Below, piece after piece: positions 17,038 through 26,615 of a DNA stretch of 44,601 nucleotides. Each line of letters starts with the position of its first letter. Position 1 is the first letter of the stretch. The stretch is taken from positions 1-44,601 of the forward strand of contig WTGC01000085.1 of the NCBI GenBank assembly GCA_011523705.1. Direction: 5' to 3'. This DNA is from Chloroflexota bacterium (GTDB lineage: Bacteria; Chloroflexota; Anaerolineae; Aggregatilineales; Phototrophicaceae). The notes beneath the pieces were generated by a model. The model was given only the letters and a program-made list of their open reading frames with translations, searched no databases and had not been told where the DNA came from. The translations under genes and the position numbers were made by a program.

Positions 17038-17742
17038 ATGGCATACAATAGCAGCCGGCGCAGCGCAACGCGCTATGTGTTGCGCGAAGATATCAAAGAA
17101 AATCTCATTGACGCCATCCTGCGCGGGCGCTACAAGCCGGGCGATCGCCTGGCTGAGGCGAAATTGGCGAAGGAGTTTTCCGTCAGCCAATCGCCAATAC
17201 GAGAGGCGCTGCGCGACCTGGAAATGATGGGCTTCGTCGAATCGGTGCCCTTTTCCGGTACCTTCGTGCGCGAGCTTTCCCTAAAAGACATGCTGGATAC
17301 CTACGCCGTGCGCGCCTGGATGGAAGCGATGGCGGGCCGCTTGGCCACGCCCAATCTGACCGAAGAAGTCTTCGCGCGCCTGGAGATGCTGCTCGAGCGT
17401 ATGATGAGACACGCGCAGAATAATGACTCGCACGAATTTGCCAAAGCTGACTTTGCCTTTCATCAAACCATCGTCGCCGCCGCCGACAACAATACGCTGA
17501 TCCGTCTCTACGATATGCTGCAGTTCGCCTATTGGACCTACGCGTCCACAATTCTAACCGGATACAACTTGACCTATCAGGCGAGGAGACACTACAAAAT
17601 TCTGGACGCGCTGAACACCGGCGACCCGGACTTAATCGCCCAGACATTGCAAAGCCACATTGAAGAACTGATCGACCGCATCACAGCGCACTACGCGCAG
17701 CAGCAAAAACGAGCGGAAGTCGAGTCAGTTGCCGAGGCTTAA
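17038..17742 (+). CDS. GntR/FadR-family (FCD domain) transcriptional regulator
   Basis: 234 residues. The N-terminal winged HTH (residues ~15-80) has the GntR pattern LREDIKENLIDAILRGRYKPGDRL, then LAKEFSVSQSPIREALRDLEMMGFV. The C-terminal FCD ligand domain (residues ~90-225) has putative metal/effector ligands: FAKADFAFHQTIV (Asp, His), RRHYKIL (His) and QSHIEEL (His). FCD regulators bind carboxylic or sugar acids. The ATG at 17038 is preceded by a purine-rich GGGGGAAAAAGGG. Its place within a carbohydrate locus suggests control of the divergent promoters at 15.7-16.1 kb, where two TCGATAAT palindromes lie; the actual operator is not proven. Confidence 0.92.
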   Translation: MAYNSSRRSATRYVLREDIKENLIDAILRGRYKPGDRLAEAKLAKEFSVSQSPIREALRDLEMMGFVESVPFSGTFVRELSLKDMLDTYAVRAWMEAMAGRLATPNLTEEVFARLEMLLERMMRHAQNNDSHEFAKADFAFHQTIVAAADNNTLIRLYDMLQFAYWTYASTILTGYNLTYQARRHYKILDALNTGDPDLIAQTLQSHIEELIDRITAHYAQQQKRAEVESVAEA

Positions 17743-17916
17743 GCTGGCTGATTTCGCTCCGTCGCGCTCGCCGCAGCAGCCTTGTTCTGCCTTTCATCAT
17801 TTTGGTTGAGCGACAGCCGCTCGGCGCTCGACCGGCGAAAGGACTTGCGCCCTTGCGAGATAGCAGATTCGATACGAACACGCCGACGTTATTGGACCAA
17901 TAGAGGGGAATGAACC

Positions 17917-18639
17917 ATGGCCCGCCAAATCATTGACCTGAGCATGCCCGTGCACGGAGACATGGTGGTATTCCCGCGCGTTGTGCGCCCGGCGCTGCTG
18001 ATGTACGAAGATTGGGAGCAATTCGCCGAAGGCATCGGCGCCGCCGAGCAGGGCGTGACCTCGCTGGCGGCCAGCTCGATGACGGTCCTGGGCGATCATG
18101 TCGGCACGCACATCGATGCTTTGAAGCACTTCCGCAAAGGGGGCGCGGGAGCGGAAGGCATTCCCGTCGAATATTGCTACGGCGATGGCGTCGTGCTGGA
18201 CTTTCGGCACATGGAAAATGGCGCCGCCATCTCAGTCGACGATCTGCACGGCGCGCTGGCCAAGATCGAATATCAGATCAAGCCGCTGGACATCGTGCTG
18301 ATCATGACCGGAGCGGGCAGCTACAACCATGAAGAGCGCTACTTGACCGAACACTGCGGCATGTCTAAAGAAGCGACCAAATGGCTGCTCGATCAAGGCG
18401 TCAAGGTAACGGGCATCGACGCCATCACCTGGGATCCGCCGGTCTGGGCGATGTTCGAGCGCAAGCAATTCTGGGAATCCCACCGCGTCATGATCGACCG
18501 CGAATATTATCACCTGGAAAATATGTGCAATCTGGAAGCGATCCCGAAGCCGCACGGCTTTACCTTGTCGGTGCTGCCAATCAAGTGGGTCGGCACGACA
18601 GCGGCGCCTGTGCGCGCCATCGCCATCATCGAGGATTGA
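17917..18639 (+). CDS. Cyclase-family metal-dependent hydrolase
   Basis: 240 residues of the cyclase/kynurenine formamidase (KynB-like) family. The signature HxGTHxD is present as GDHVGTHIDALKHF (near residue 65), after the N-terminal IIDLSMPVHGDM. A later GIDAITWD segment also matches the family. Members use divalent metals to hydrolyse amides or lactones. The ATG at 17917 has GAGGGG about nine bases upstream. In a sugar-acid setting the enzyme might open a lactone produced by one of the dehydrogenases; this is inference. It sits between the regulator and the second SDR in the same direction and is probably part of the operon. Confidence 0.85.
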   Translation: MARQIIDLSMPVHGDMVVFPRVVRPALLMYEDWEQFAEGIGAAEQGVTSLAASSMTVLGDHVGTHIDALKHFRKGGAGAEGIPVEYCYGDGVVLDFRHMENGAAISVDDLHGALAKIEYQIKPLDIVLIMTGAGSYNHEERYLTEHCGMSKEATKWLLDQGVKVTGIDAITWDPPVWAMFERKQFWESHRVMIDREYYHLENMCNLEAIPKPHGFTLSVLPIKWVGTTAAPVRAIAIIED

Positions 18640-18731
18640 CGCCGAATTTGTGCTTGGCCTGCGCGTGAGTGGATTGCATCTGAGACGCTAAGCGAGAGTC
18701 AAAGTCCCAAATCAAGGACTGGAGGACGACC

Positions 18732-19496
18732 ATGGCACGGCTGGACGGAAAAGTCGCCATCATAACTGGCGCCGGCAGCGGCATCGGGCGGGCGGCCGCG
18801 CAGCTCTTCGCCGAAGAGGGCGCGAAAGTCGTCGTTGCCGACCTGAAGGAGGCCGCCGGTCGAGAAACAGTAGACCTCATCACAGCTGCTGGCGGGGAGG
18901 CTCTGTTCGTAGAGACTGACATCCGGCGAGCTGCGCAAGTCGAGTCCATGGTGAATCAAGCTGCCGCTGCCTTCGGCCAGGTCGATATCCTCTACAACAA
19001 TGCCGCTATCGAAATCCGCGGCAGCGCGACACAGCTCAGCGAAGCGCAATGGGACGCGACTATGGACACCAATGTCAAGGGCTGCTGGCTCTGCTGCAAA
19101 TACGCCATACCGGAGATGCAAAAGATCGGCGGTGGCGTCATTATCAACTCGGCCTCCACCCTGTCTTATCGCGTGGCCGACGAACGCGCCGCTTACGTGA
19201 CCTCCAAGGGCGCCATCTTGCAGCTGACCCGCAGCCTAGCGATGGATTACTCCAAAGACAATATCCGCGCCAACTGCCTCGTCATCGGACCGATAGACAC
19301 ACCGCTGCTGGCGCAATCGATGGCGGATTCCGGCGACGCCCAAGGGGTGATGGATTGGCTTCTAGACGCCTCGCTGCTAGGTCGCCTGGGTGATCCGGCC
19401 GAGGTGGCGAAGGTTGCGCTCTTCCTCTGTACGCCGGAAGCCTCGTTCATGGTCGGCGGACCCGTCGTGGTTGATGGCGGGATGCTCGTGCATTGA
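18732..19496 (+). CDS. Short-chain dehydrogenase/reductase
   Basis: 254 residues. Start ATG 18732 has a strong GGAGGA nine bases upstream. SDR motifs are GAGSGIGRAAAQ (cofactor), ILYNNAAIE, the catalytic Ser in INSASTLS, YVTSKGA (Tyr-x3-Lys) and the C-terminal MVGGPVVVDGG. The opening MARLDGKVAIITGAGSGIG is the common NAD(H)-preferring type, with Asp (VVVADLKE) at the end of strand 2 consistent with NAD. It is a second, distinct SDR in this operon, not a close copy of the one at 16120. The likely role is oxidation or reduction of a sugar, polyol or sugar acid; the substrate is not identifiable. Confidence 0.9.
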   Translation: MARLDGKVAIITGAGSGIGRAAAQLFAEEGAKVVVADLKEAAGRETVDLITAAGGEALFVETDIRRAAQVESMVNQAAAAFGQVDILYNNAAIEIRGSATQLSEAQWDATMDTNVKGCWLCCKYAIPEMQKIGGGVIINSASTLSYRVADERAAYVTSKGAILQLTRSLAMDYSKDNIRANCLVIGPIDTPLLAQSMADSGDAQGVMDWLLDASLLGRLGDPAEVAKVALFLCTPEASFMVGGPVVVDGGMLVH

Positions 19497-19544
19497 TCGC
19501 GGACGAAGTTGCGAATAAGACTTTTGACCGGAAGGGAGAATACC

Positions 19545-20408
19545 GTGTATCAAGCAAAAATTGGCTATACCACCGTGACCTGGGCTGTCGCCGGCAGTTC
19601 CGATTGGATGGAAGAGGGGATGAGAGATATTTCGGCGCTTGGCTTCCGCGCCTTCGAGACCTTTTCCAACACGGCGATGGAATATGACGATCCGCCCGGT
19701 CGATTTCGCGCGCTGCTGGAGGAGCTCAATCTGCACGTGGCCTGCCTGGACAAGATTCGTTCCGTCTATCAGGATCCGGCCCAGTCAGCGGCGATCATCG
19801 CCGATCACGAAGAAGCCACGCGCTTCCTTCTCGATCATGGTGGCGAAATCCTGATGACGGTGCCCATCGGCGCGCCCGATGATGCGCCGCGCTGGACGCT
19901 GGAAGAATTCAAGATTGTGGCCTCTACGCTGAACGAAATCGGCAAACGCACGCTCGATATGGGAGCGACAATGGCGCTGCACCCGCATTGGGGAACCTAC
20001 GTGCAAAGTCCGAAAGAGATTGATCTCATCATGGAGTTGACGGACCCACGCTATGTCTTCTTCGCGCCCGATAGTGGACAGATTGCTAAAGGCGATGGCG
20101 ATCCGGTCGCAATCGCGCGGAAATATGCCGACCGCATCGCGCACGTTCATCTGAAGGATGTGGCTACGAATTGGCCGGAATTGCGCGAAATGGGCGCCGC
20201 TCTAGCCATGCCCGCGGGCTACGCGCCGCTTGGCGCCGGAACTGTGGACCTGAAAGGCTTCATCGGCGTCTTGGCTAATATCAACTACGATGGCTGGATC
20301 TTGGGCGAGCTCGACCAACATGATGATCCCAAGGGAAGCGCGGAAGTCGGCAGACAATTCCTGACCGACGAAATGGGATTTTCGCTGGACCCAGAACACG
20401 GGCGATAG
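19545..20408 (+). CDS. IolE-like sugar phosphate isomerase/epimerase (TIM barrel)
   Basis: About 287 residues from GTG 19545 (MYQAKIGYTTVTW), chosen because GGAAGGGAG lies just upstream; the longer frame from 19509 starts before this site. The xylose-isomerase-like TIM barrel has putative metal ligands MALHPHWG (His), FAPDSGQIA (Asp), IAHVHLKDVA (His) and ILGELDQ (Glu). IolE-type inosose dehydratases and related isomerases share this layout, including the IGYTTVTW opening. It ends the rightward gene series and complements the TIM-barrel protein at 11231 in the leftward series. The substrate is probably an inositol-like or keto sugar; this is inferred. Confidence 0.87.
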   Translation: MYQAKIGYTTVTWAVAGSSDWMEEGMRDISALGFRAFETFSNTAMEYDDPPGRFRALLEELNLHVACLDKIRSVYQDPAQSAAIIADHEEATRFLLDHGGEILMTVPIGAPDDAPRWTLEEFKIVASTLNEIGKRTLDMGATMALHPHWGTYVQSPKEIDLIMELTDPRYVFFAPDSGQIAKGDGDPVAIARKYADRIAHVHLKDVATNWPELREMGAALAMPAGYAPLGAGTVDLKGFIGVLANINYDGWILGELDQHDDPKGSAEVGRQFLTDEMGFSLDPEHGR

Positions 20409-20682
20409 CGATCGTGTTTTGGACCATGTCGCTTATAGGGATTCTGAATAAGTGTCTCGCTGCGCGGCAATGATCCGGAGTCCTCGGAGGCAGAGACGAG
20501 CAGCTCACGCTGCAGCGCGACGAACGTGTTAAGATCAATTGACCAGCATTTGCTTTCCGTCCTCTGGAAACCGTGCGATAACAGGTCTGCAGCGCGTCCG
20601 AACATTTCGCGCTAATCTTGTTGGGGAGGTATCGATTAATTTTGAGCCTCTCCTTATCCAGTGCACGTATGAATGCGTATAC

Positions 20683-21894
20683 ATGGGTCAGCCGCTAAAA
20701 CTAACCGTATTTGCCGGACACGAAACTACCCTCCGTTCCTGGGACGAAGCGGGTCTGCTTGAGCGCGAGTTAAAACCCTATCATCGTCTCCAGTCCAAAG
20801 ACATCAAAATCAGCTTCGTGACTTATGGCGGGCCCGGCGAACTCCAATACTCAAAACGGATGCCGGGCATTGAGATTCTCTGCAATCGTTTCGGTTTGCC
20901 CAAAAAGATCTACCTCCGCCGTGTTCATCAGGCGCATGGGCTAGCGCTGCTCAGAAGTCATATTCTGAAAGCTCACTCGACGACCGCCCTCATTTCAGCG
21001 CTTCGCGCGCACTGGGCTTGGCAGACGCCATTCATTGCCCGCCTCAGCTTCAATTGGTCAGAATCCGCGCGAATAAAGCAGCCCGGCAATACGCTTCTGG
21101 CAAAGCGCGTGGATGAGTTGGAGCGGACGGCCGGCGCTCGAGCCAGCCACATCATCGCGGCAACACAAGAGATCGCAGATGCGCTGACCGCTAAAGAGCC
21201 GGCCGCGGCATCAAAACTGACATTGATTCCGAATTATGTGGACGAACAGCTGTTTCGCAACATACAGGGGGAAAAACTTTATGACCTTGTATTCGTCGGA
21301 CGCTTCAATAGACACAAGAATCTGGCCGCGCTCTTGCAGGCTGTTGATCGACTAGGGCTATCGATTGCCATGATTGGCGGCGTTTCGACCCATGTTCGCG
21401 AAAACCGCGACGACAGAAGCTACTTTGCCGAGATAAAGGCGCGCTTCGGCGATCTCAATGGGCGGATCCATTGGCTCGGACGCATCAAGAATGAAGAACT
21501 GCCCGTCTATATCAATCGGGCGCGCGCCTTTGTTTTGTGTTCGCTTATAGAGGGACATCCTCGCGCCTTGATCGAGGCGATGGCATGCGGCATGCCAATT
21601 ATTGCAAGTAATGTATTCGGGATAAGCAATGTGATTGAACATGAAGAGACCGGCTATCTCTGCGAAACTGACGCCGCCAGTATCGCCAGCGCCATTGAAA
21701 GCGTCTTGTCTGCGCCAGCGCATATGGAAAGAATGGGCGCCAATGCCAGGCAGTTCGCGCTCGAACAGTACTCGCTGGGACAAATGGTCCAACGCGAATA
21801 CGATCTGCTAACCCAGGTTGCGAAAGGGCATCGAGCTGACAGCGCACCGCGTCGCTTAGCGCAGTACCTCATGCGGCGCAACCCGCGCATGTGA
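20683..21894 (+). CDS. Glycosyltransferase family 4-type protein
   Basis: About 403 residues from ATG 20683 (MGQPLKLTVFAGHETT); the frame is open back to 20539, but that part lacks family features. No strong ribosome site is visible, so the start is uncertain. The C-terminal GT-B donor domain is clear: LIPNYVDEQLF, LVFVGRFNRHKNLAALLQA, HWLGRIKNEELPVYINRARAFVLCS, and the nucleotide-sugar loop EGHPRALIEAMACGMPIIAS (the E-x7-E motif). Such retaining enzymes build surface polysaccharides or glycolipids from nucleotide sugars at the inner membrane face. It converges with the large membrane protein at 22016, itself possibly involved in surface glycans. Acceptor and sugar are unknown. Confidence 0.88.
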   Translation: MGQPLKLTVFAGHETTLRSWDEAGLLERELKPYHRLQSKDIKISFVTYGGPGELQYSKRMPGIEILCNRFGLPKKIYLRRVHQAHGLALLRSHILKAHSTTALISALRAHWAWQTPFIARLSFNWSESARIKQPGNTLLAKRVDELERTAGARASHIIAATQEIADALTAKEPAAASKLTLIPNYVDEQLFRNIQGEKLYDLVFVGRFNRHKNLAALLQAVDRLGLSIAMIGGVSTHVRENRDDRSYFAEIKARFGDLNGRIHWLGRIKNEELPVYINRARAFVLCSLIEGHPRALIEAMACGMPIIASNVFGISNVIEHEETGYLCETDAASIASAIESVLSAPAHMERMGANARQFALEQYSLGQMVQREYDLLTQVAKGHRADSAPRRLAQYLMRRNPRM

Positions 21895-21975
21895 AACAAA
21901 AGCCTCGGGGCACAGAACATGAATCGCGCATGATGGGCAGCGCCGGCATGTTTTGAAGAAGCGGCTTGCGGCTTG

Positions 21976-22016
21976 AAGTGATTGACTGTCGGGCGACGTC
22001 TTGCGACGAATCACTT
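21976..22016. terminator. Inverted repeat between convergent genes, possible terminator
   Basis: AAGTGATT (21976-21983) and AATCACTT (22009-22016) are perfect complements with a 25-base GTCG/CGAC-containing loop that can itself pair. It sits between two convergent stops, but there is only a short T-run, so a role in termination is tentative. Confidence 0.35.
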
Positions 22017-24580
22017 TACGCTTCGATCCTGGCGATTTCCAATTCTCGCTCAAATCGCTCCCCGGTAGCGCCTAGAGTTCCGCGCTGGCTGGCTCGGCTC
22101 TCGAAGTCATAGACAATCAATTGGACCGAATAGACGCCGGGAGAAAGTGGTTTTATATCGAGCTCATGGACGGAAAGCAAACGGCGCCGTATCACATGAT
22201 CGGCCTGCAGCGCCTTATTGCCAGCTTCGTCAAAGAACTGAATCGAGAAAGCGTCTACGTTCGCCGTGGGGTTTGTCCATGCCAAGAAGAAGAGAATCGT
22301 TCCCGCGTTTATCTCATGCGAAGCGTTGTGCAGCCGAAGGCCGCTATCGTAGTGGACGTTGATCGCACTGCTTTCATCCATGGCTGCGCAGGAAATATCA
22401 GCCCTGAGATAAAGGTCGACCGTCGTTCGCTCATCTTCTGCGAATCGCGCGCAGTATCGGAAGCGCTCGCTGAACCATCCTAGATATGCTTCGGTCTGCT
22501 CGGCGTCGAATTCCAGCGTATCATTGAGCAGCCAAAGCGCGCTGTATTCTTCCAAATCGAGCGTTGATTCACCCGCCGGCGCGGCCGTACTTTGTATGCT
22601 GATCTTGGCTTCCTCATCCATTCTTAAGGTCACAATATTTCCATCAGTTTCCGCGAAATAGCGCAGAAACCGCAGAAAGTGATCGTTCACGCGGGCTGTT
22701 GGCGGAAAGACAAGCACAGCCCCGTGCCGCTCTGCAAGCAAGGATGACTTTTGCAGGGCGTCGACGACAACCCGCGTAAAGCGATGACGGTCGCTCAATT
22801 CATCGGGACAGCTCTCGCCCAGGTCGCTCAGCCGATAGATCGACGTGAAGCCATTGTGAAAGGCCGGCTCGATGCCATGGAAACTCTCACGGATCGCTTC
22901 CCAATCGTTGATGATGGCATGCTGGTGATAAACGATGTGGCTGAATCCATCCGCTTCAAGCTGCGCCAAACCAGACCGATAGGATTCCTGATCCATCATG
23001 TCGCAGTGGATCGGGCGCTGACCGTGCCAGGCATTGAGCAAGGTGTTGCCTCTCATATAATCGAAGGCGCTAGCGGGCGTACGACTGACGGCGCCTTCGG
23101 CGTGGGGATAAGCGCTAAGCGACTGGTAAAGATTGTAGACTTTCGAATTGAGCCGCCCGAGCGGCAGGTTGATCAAGCGAATCTGTTGGCTGTCGTCTTC
23201 CCTGGCAAGCCAGTCGAGAAAGGCGAACTGCCCTCTGGGAAATATCCAATCCTGCACTGGAATGTAGTATTCAGACGCGACCACCGCCACCAGCAAAATG
23301 ATGAAACCCGCTCGCCCCGCTTTCGGGCGCCAGGCTTTAAGCGCAACCAGCCCATAGCAGGCCAATACAGCTAGCGGCAAAAGCGCGCCGATCTGAAAAT
23401 TATCGGCTTCGTAGAAGGAACGAAAAACAGACGGCAATACTTCGGTCAGGAAGTGCTTCGGCAGTTTAATATCATAATACCCGATTCCATTCACACGGGG
23501 AAAGGACCCCAGCCGCAGCACCAGGAACACAAGGCAGAGCGCCAACCAGGGCAACATTCGGCGGCGCGTCTTACGGCAGATTAGACCGACCGCAATTAAG
23601 ACAAGCGGCAAATAACCCAGAAAACTGGTGCCGCTGAGCCAGTAACCGGCCGGCTGGAGCAGTTCGCTCGCCACCGAGCCAGCGAAGGGGTTCCCGTGAT
23701 TGACAAAATATGAAATCAAATCGGTTCTGATTTCGCCGCCGCCGCGCCATTCCAAGGCCGCGTCAAGAGACTGCGCACTGGCCATCATCGGATAAATTCG
23801 CCAAACGCTTGAGATGACGATTGCCGCGATGAAAAGCGCAATGAGGCGCCAGAAACGCCTGCTGCGCCAGCGCGACGCGGCGAATGCGCAAGTCATGAGA
23901 CCAAGCGAGAGCACCGCGCAAGCAAAAGCGTAGATGTTGATCACACTCGTCGCGCCGGTGAGCAGACCGGCAACGATGACCCACTTCGCGCGGTCCTCCC
24001 GTATACCTCGGTGGAAGCCATAAATGAGCAAGGGCACAGTCGCCACCAGGGCGTTATTGGGGTGATTGGGATGCCCGATCACATGTGGACTGAAGCCGAA
24101 TACAACCGCGCCAAATAACGCGATCCATTTGTCCGCGACCAGCCAGCGCAGATACGCGTAGGCGGCGAGGGTCGAAGTGAATATGATCAGCATAAAGGCC
24201 AAGCTGAAGGCGTTGGAGACCGGCATGATTGCCTGTAGGGCGTTGACAACGAGAATGTACGGCAAATTCAATGGATGATAGACCAGCGATACGCCCCTCG
24301 GATAGAAGATTCTGTCTGTGAAGAATCGATCCGCTTGTCCGCTGAGAAACAGATTGCCATACCAGGTATCCCAGATCTCAGTGAGGGCGTCGCCGTCGCC
24401 ACCGACGGGAAGCCAAAACACATCCGTCCGAAAGACATAGAGGATCGTGGGGAAGGTCATCACCAAGGTCAACAATGTGACAATGACCAAGATGTGACGA
24501 TGTTCGCGCATTAGACTGAGAGCGCGCGATTTTAGAAATCTCATCGTCAGAATATAAGTCTCCAACCCAGTTGGCGGCAC
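22016..24580 (-). CDS. Large polytopic membrane protein, GT-C-like, unknown function
   Basis: 854 residues (or 842 from the ATG at 24544; the site is not decided by a clear ribosome binding sequence). The N-terminal half has about ten hydrophobic helices, with an early exoplasmic loop DVFWLPVGGDGDALTEIWD and the motif FYPRGVSLVYHPLN. The later half (from ~residue 430) is a soluble domain with a short membrane tail. Charged loop 1 followed by many helices resembles GT-C enzymes and YfhO-like membrane proteins of surface glycan assembly. I do not recognise a precise family. It converges with the glycosyltransferase gene at 20683. A role in exporting or decorating a cell-surface glycan is inferred only from topology and neighbour. 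Confidence 0.75.
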   Translation of the reverse strand: MPPTGLETYILTMRFLKSRALSLMREHRHILVIVTLLTLVMTFPTILYVFRTDVFWLPVGGDGDALTEIWDTWYGNLFLSGQADRFFTDRIFYPRGVSLVYHPLNLPYILVVNALQAIMPVSNAFSLAFMLIIFTSTLAAYAYLRWLVADKWIALFGAVVFGFSPHVIGHPNHPNNALVATVPLLIYGFHRGIREDRAKWVIVAGLLTGATSVINIYAFACAVLSLGLMTCAFAASRWRSRRFWRLIALFIAAIVISSVWRIYPMMASAQSLDAALEWRGGGEIRTDLISYFVNHGNPFAGSVASELLQPAGYWLSGTSFLGYLPLVLIAVGLICRKTRRRMLPWLALCLVFLVLRLGSFPRVNGIGYYDIKLPKHFLTEVLPSVFRSFYEADNFQIGALLPLAVLACYGLVALKAWRPKAGRAGFIILLVAVVASEYYIPVQDWIFPRGQFAFLDWLAREDDSQQIRLINLPLGRLNSKVYNLYQSLSAYPHAEGAVSRTPASAFDYMRGNTLLNAWHGQRPIHCDMMDQESYRSGLAQLEADGFSHIVYHQHAIINDWEAIRESFHGIEPAFHNGFTSIYRLSDLGESCPDELSDRHRFTRVVVDALQKSSLLAERHGAVLVFPPTARVNDHFLRFLRYFAETDGNIVTLRMDEEAKISIQSTAAPAGESTLDLEEYSALWLLNDTLEFDAEQTEAYLGWFSERFRYCARFAEDERTTVDLYLRADISCAAMDESSAINVHYDSGLRLHNASHEINAGTILFFLAWTNPTANVDAFSIQFFDEAGNKALQADHVIRRRLLSVHELDIKPLSPGVYSVQLIVYDFESRASQRGTLGATGERFERELEIARIEA

Positions 24581-24924
24581 ATGCGTATCTGTTGAACAGC
24601 GCTAACCGGACCCATGCCCTCCACAACCTGGCCTGCGCGCCTGTCGAATCGACACCGCCAGGCAGACGCAACTACGCAACAAGTATAATCCAGCGAATGC
24701 AATAGAGTATCCTCGAATCACGGACAGAAAACTTGCATCGCTCGCGGCGCATGGCCGCGATTATGGACTAGGGGAGACAGGCGCTGCGGGCGGATTCTGG
24801 CCGGCGAGCGTTAAGCGCACCGCTTTGCCCGCGCGAGCGACGCCAAGGCTCAGCCTGTCGCAGAAACCAGTTATAACCTATATTCATGGAGTTCGCGGAA
24901 ACTACCAGTGAGGATACAGCGACC
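24581..24924. other. Intergenic region between membrane protein and malate synthase genes
   Basis: 344 bases between divergent genes. It contains a perfect hairpin, TCGCGGC-GCATG-GCCGCGA (24742-24760), without a T-tract, and an isolated TATAAT at 24685-24690 without a matching -35. No RNA gene or convincing coding frame is seen. Confidence 0.5.
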
Positions 24925-26520
24925 ATGACCCTCAAAATCAATACTCCCGGCGTCGAAGTCAAGGGCGAAATTCATTCCGACTATGAATCCATTCTGACAG
25001 CCGAGGCGGTCGATTTCCTCGCGAGCCTGGCGCGGAAATTCAGCGCCCGCCGCGATGAATTGCTGCAAGCGCGCGCGGAGAGGCAAGCCGCCATCGACAG
25101 CGGCATACTGCCCGACTTCCTGCCGGAAACCGCCGCCATCCGCGACGATCCCTCCTGGCGCGTCGCCCCGCTCCCGGCTGACTTGCAAGACCGCCGCGTC
25201 GAGATCACCGGACCCACCGAACGCAAGATGGTGATCAACGCCCTCAATTGCGGCGCCAAAGTCTTCATGGCTGACTTTGAAGACGCCAACGCGCCCAGCT
25301 GGGAGAACATGGTCAGCGGTCAGATCAACCTGCGCGACGCCATTGACGGCTCAATCACTTTCACTAATCCCGATGGCCGCTTCTACCAGCTTAACGAGCA
25401 AACCGCCACGCTGCTGGTGCGTCCGCGCGGCTGGCATTTGGATGAACGCCATTTCCTGGTCGATGGCGGGCCGATCCCGGGCGGGCTTTTCGACTTCGGA
25501 CTCTATTTCTTTCACAATGCGCGGCCAGCACTCGAACGCGGTACCGGTCCTTATTTTTATCTGCCGAAGCTGGAGAGCCACCTGGAAGCGCGCCTCTGGA
25601 ATGATGTATTCAACCATGCGCAGGATGCGCTAAGCTTCCCGCGTGGCACGATCAAAGCGACCGTTCTGATCGAGACGATCACAGCGGCTTTCGAGGCGGA
25701 AGAAATCCTCTACGAACTGCGGGAGCACTCAGCCGGGCTCAATTGCGGACGCTGGGATTACATCTTCAGCTATATCAAGAAGCTGCGCAAGCACCGCGAT
25801 TACTTGCTGCCGGATCGCGCCCAAGTCACCATGACCGTGCCCTTCATGCGCAATTACACGCTGCATGTGATCAAGGTCTGCCACCGCCGCGGCGCCCATG
25901 CGATGGGCGGGATGGCGGCGCAGATCCCCATCCGCAATGACCCCGAGGCGAATCAAGCGGCGCTGGACAAGGTCCATGCCGACAAACTGCGCGAGGCAAA
26001 AGAGGGGCACGACGGCACTTGGGTGGCGCACCCGGGCCTGGTGCGGATCGCCACCGAAGTCTTCGACGAATACATGCCGGAGGCGAATCAAGTGGAGCGG
26101 CAGCGCGAGGATGTGAACGTGTCGGCGGCCGATCTCTTGACGCCCAGCGCCGGCGATATCTCCGAAGAGGGCTTGCGCCTGAATCTCAAGGTCGGCATCC
26201 AATACCTGGAAGCCTGGCTCGGCGGCAATGGCTGCGTCCCGCTCTACAATCTGATGGAAGACGCCGCAACGGCCGAAATCAGCCGGGCACAGGTCTGGCA
26301 GTGGTTGCATCACAATGCCACGCTCGCTGATGGCCGACCGCTGACGCTCGCGCTCTACGGCCAGCTGCTAGAAGAAGAGATGGACGCCATCCGCCTCGAA
26401 GTCGGCGATGCGCGCTTCGAGAGCGGGCATTTCCAGCGGGCGATGCAGCTATTCGATGAAATGATCCGCGCCGACGATTTCAGCGAGTTTCTCACTCTGC
26501 CGGCTTACCAGTATCTATAA
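24925..26520 (+). CDS. aceB: Malate synthase A
   Basis: 531 residues from ATG 24925 ([12 protein letters not shown]), with GTGAGGA about ten bases upstream; an ATG at 24886 lacks a site. The length fits malate synthase A (~530). Conserved blocks are [42 protein letters not shown], the acid [21 protein letters not shown] region, [40 protein letters not shown] and the C-terminal [16 protein letters not shown] with LPAYQYL. The enzyme condenses glyoxylate and acetyl-CoA to malate in the glyoxylate cycle. Isocitrate lyase is not in the window, so the glyoxylate source may be a distant lyase or glycolate/purine breakdown. It stands alone, convergent with the giant gene through a hairpin terminator. 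Confidence 0.97.
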   Translation: MTLKINTPGVEVKGEIHSDYESILTAEAVDFLASLARKFSARRDELLQARAERQAAIDSGILPDFLPETAAIRDDPSWRVAPLPADLQDRRVEITGPTERKMVINALNCGAKVFMADFEDANAPSWENMVSGQINLRDAIDGSITFTNPDGRFYQLNEQTATLLVRPRGWHLDERHFLVDGGPIPGGLFDFGLYFFHNARPALERGTGPYFYLPKLESHLEARLWNDVFNHAQDALSFPRGTIKATVLIETITAAFEAEEILYELREHSAGLNCGRWDYIFSYIKKLRKHRDYLLPDRAQVTMTVPFMRNYTLHVIKVCHRRGAHAMGGMAAQIPIRNDPEANQAALDKVHADKLREAKEGHDGTWVAHPGLVRIATEVFDEYMPEANQVERQREDVNVSAADLLTPSAGDISEEGLRLNLKVGIQYLEAWLGGNGCVPLYNLMEDAATAEISRAQVWQWLHHNATLADGRPLTLALYGQLLEEEMDAIRLEVGDARFESGHFQRAMQLFDEMIRADDFSEFLTLPAYQYL

Positions 26521-26543
26521 GGGACGCCACAAGACGACTGTAG

Positions 26544-26573
26544 GGGCGACTCGGTAAGTCGCCCGCTTTCTTT
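26544..26573. terminator. Rho-independent terminator between convergent genes
   Basis: GGGCGACT (26544-26551), a five-base loop and AGTCGCCC (26557-26564) form a perfect stem, followed by GCTTTCTTTTTC. It ends the malate synthase transcript. The stem is built from the GTAGGGGCGA repeat family (26540-26550), so a repeat seems to have been recruited as a terminator. Confidence 0.7.
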
Positions 26574-26615
26574 TTCTCGTCTCCGCCGCCTACCTCATCG
26601 CAGCGCCGCCCCGCT

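Noticed and set aside
24742..24760. TCGCGGC...GCCGCGA hairpin as a terminator of the upstream gene
   Set aside because: No T-tract on either side and the flanking genes are divergent, so no transcript should end here.
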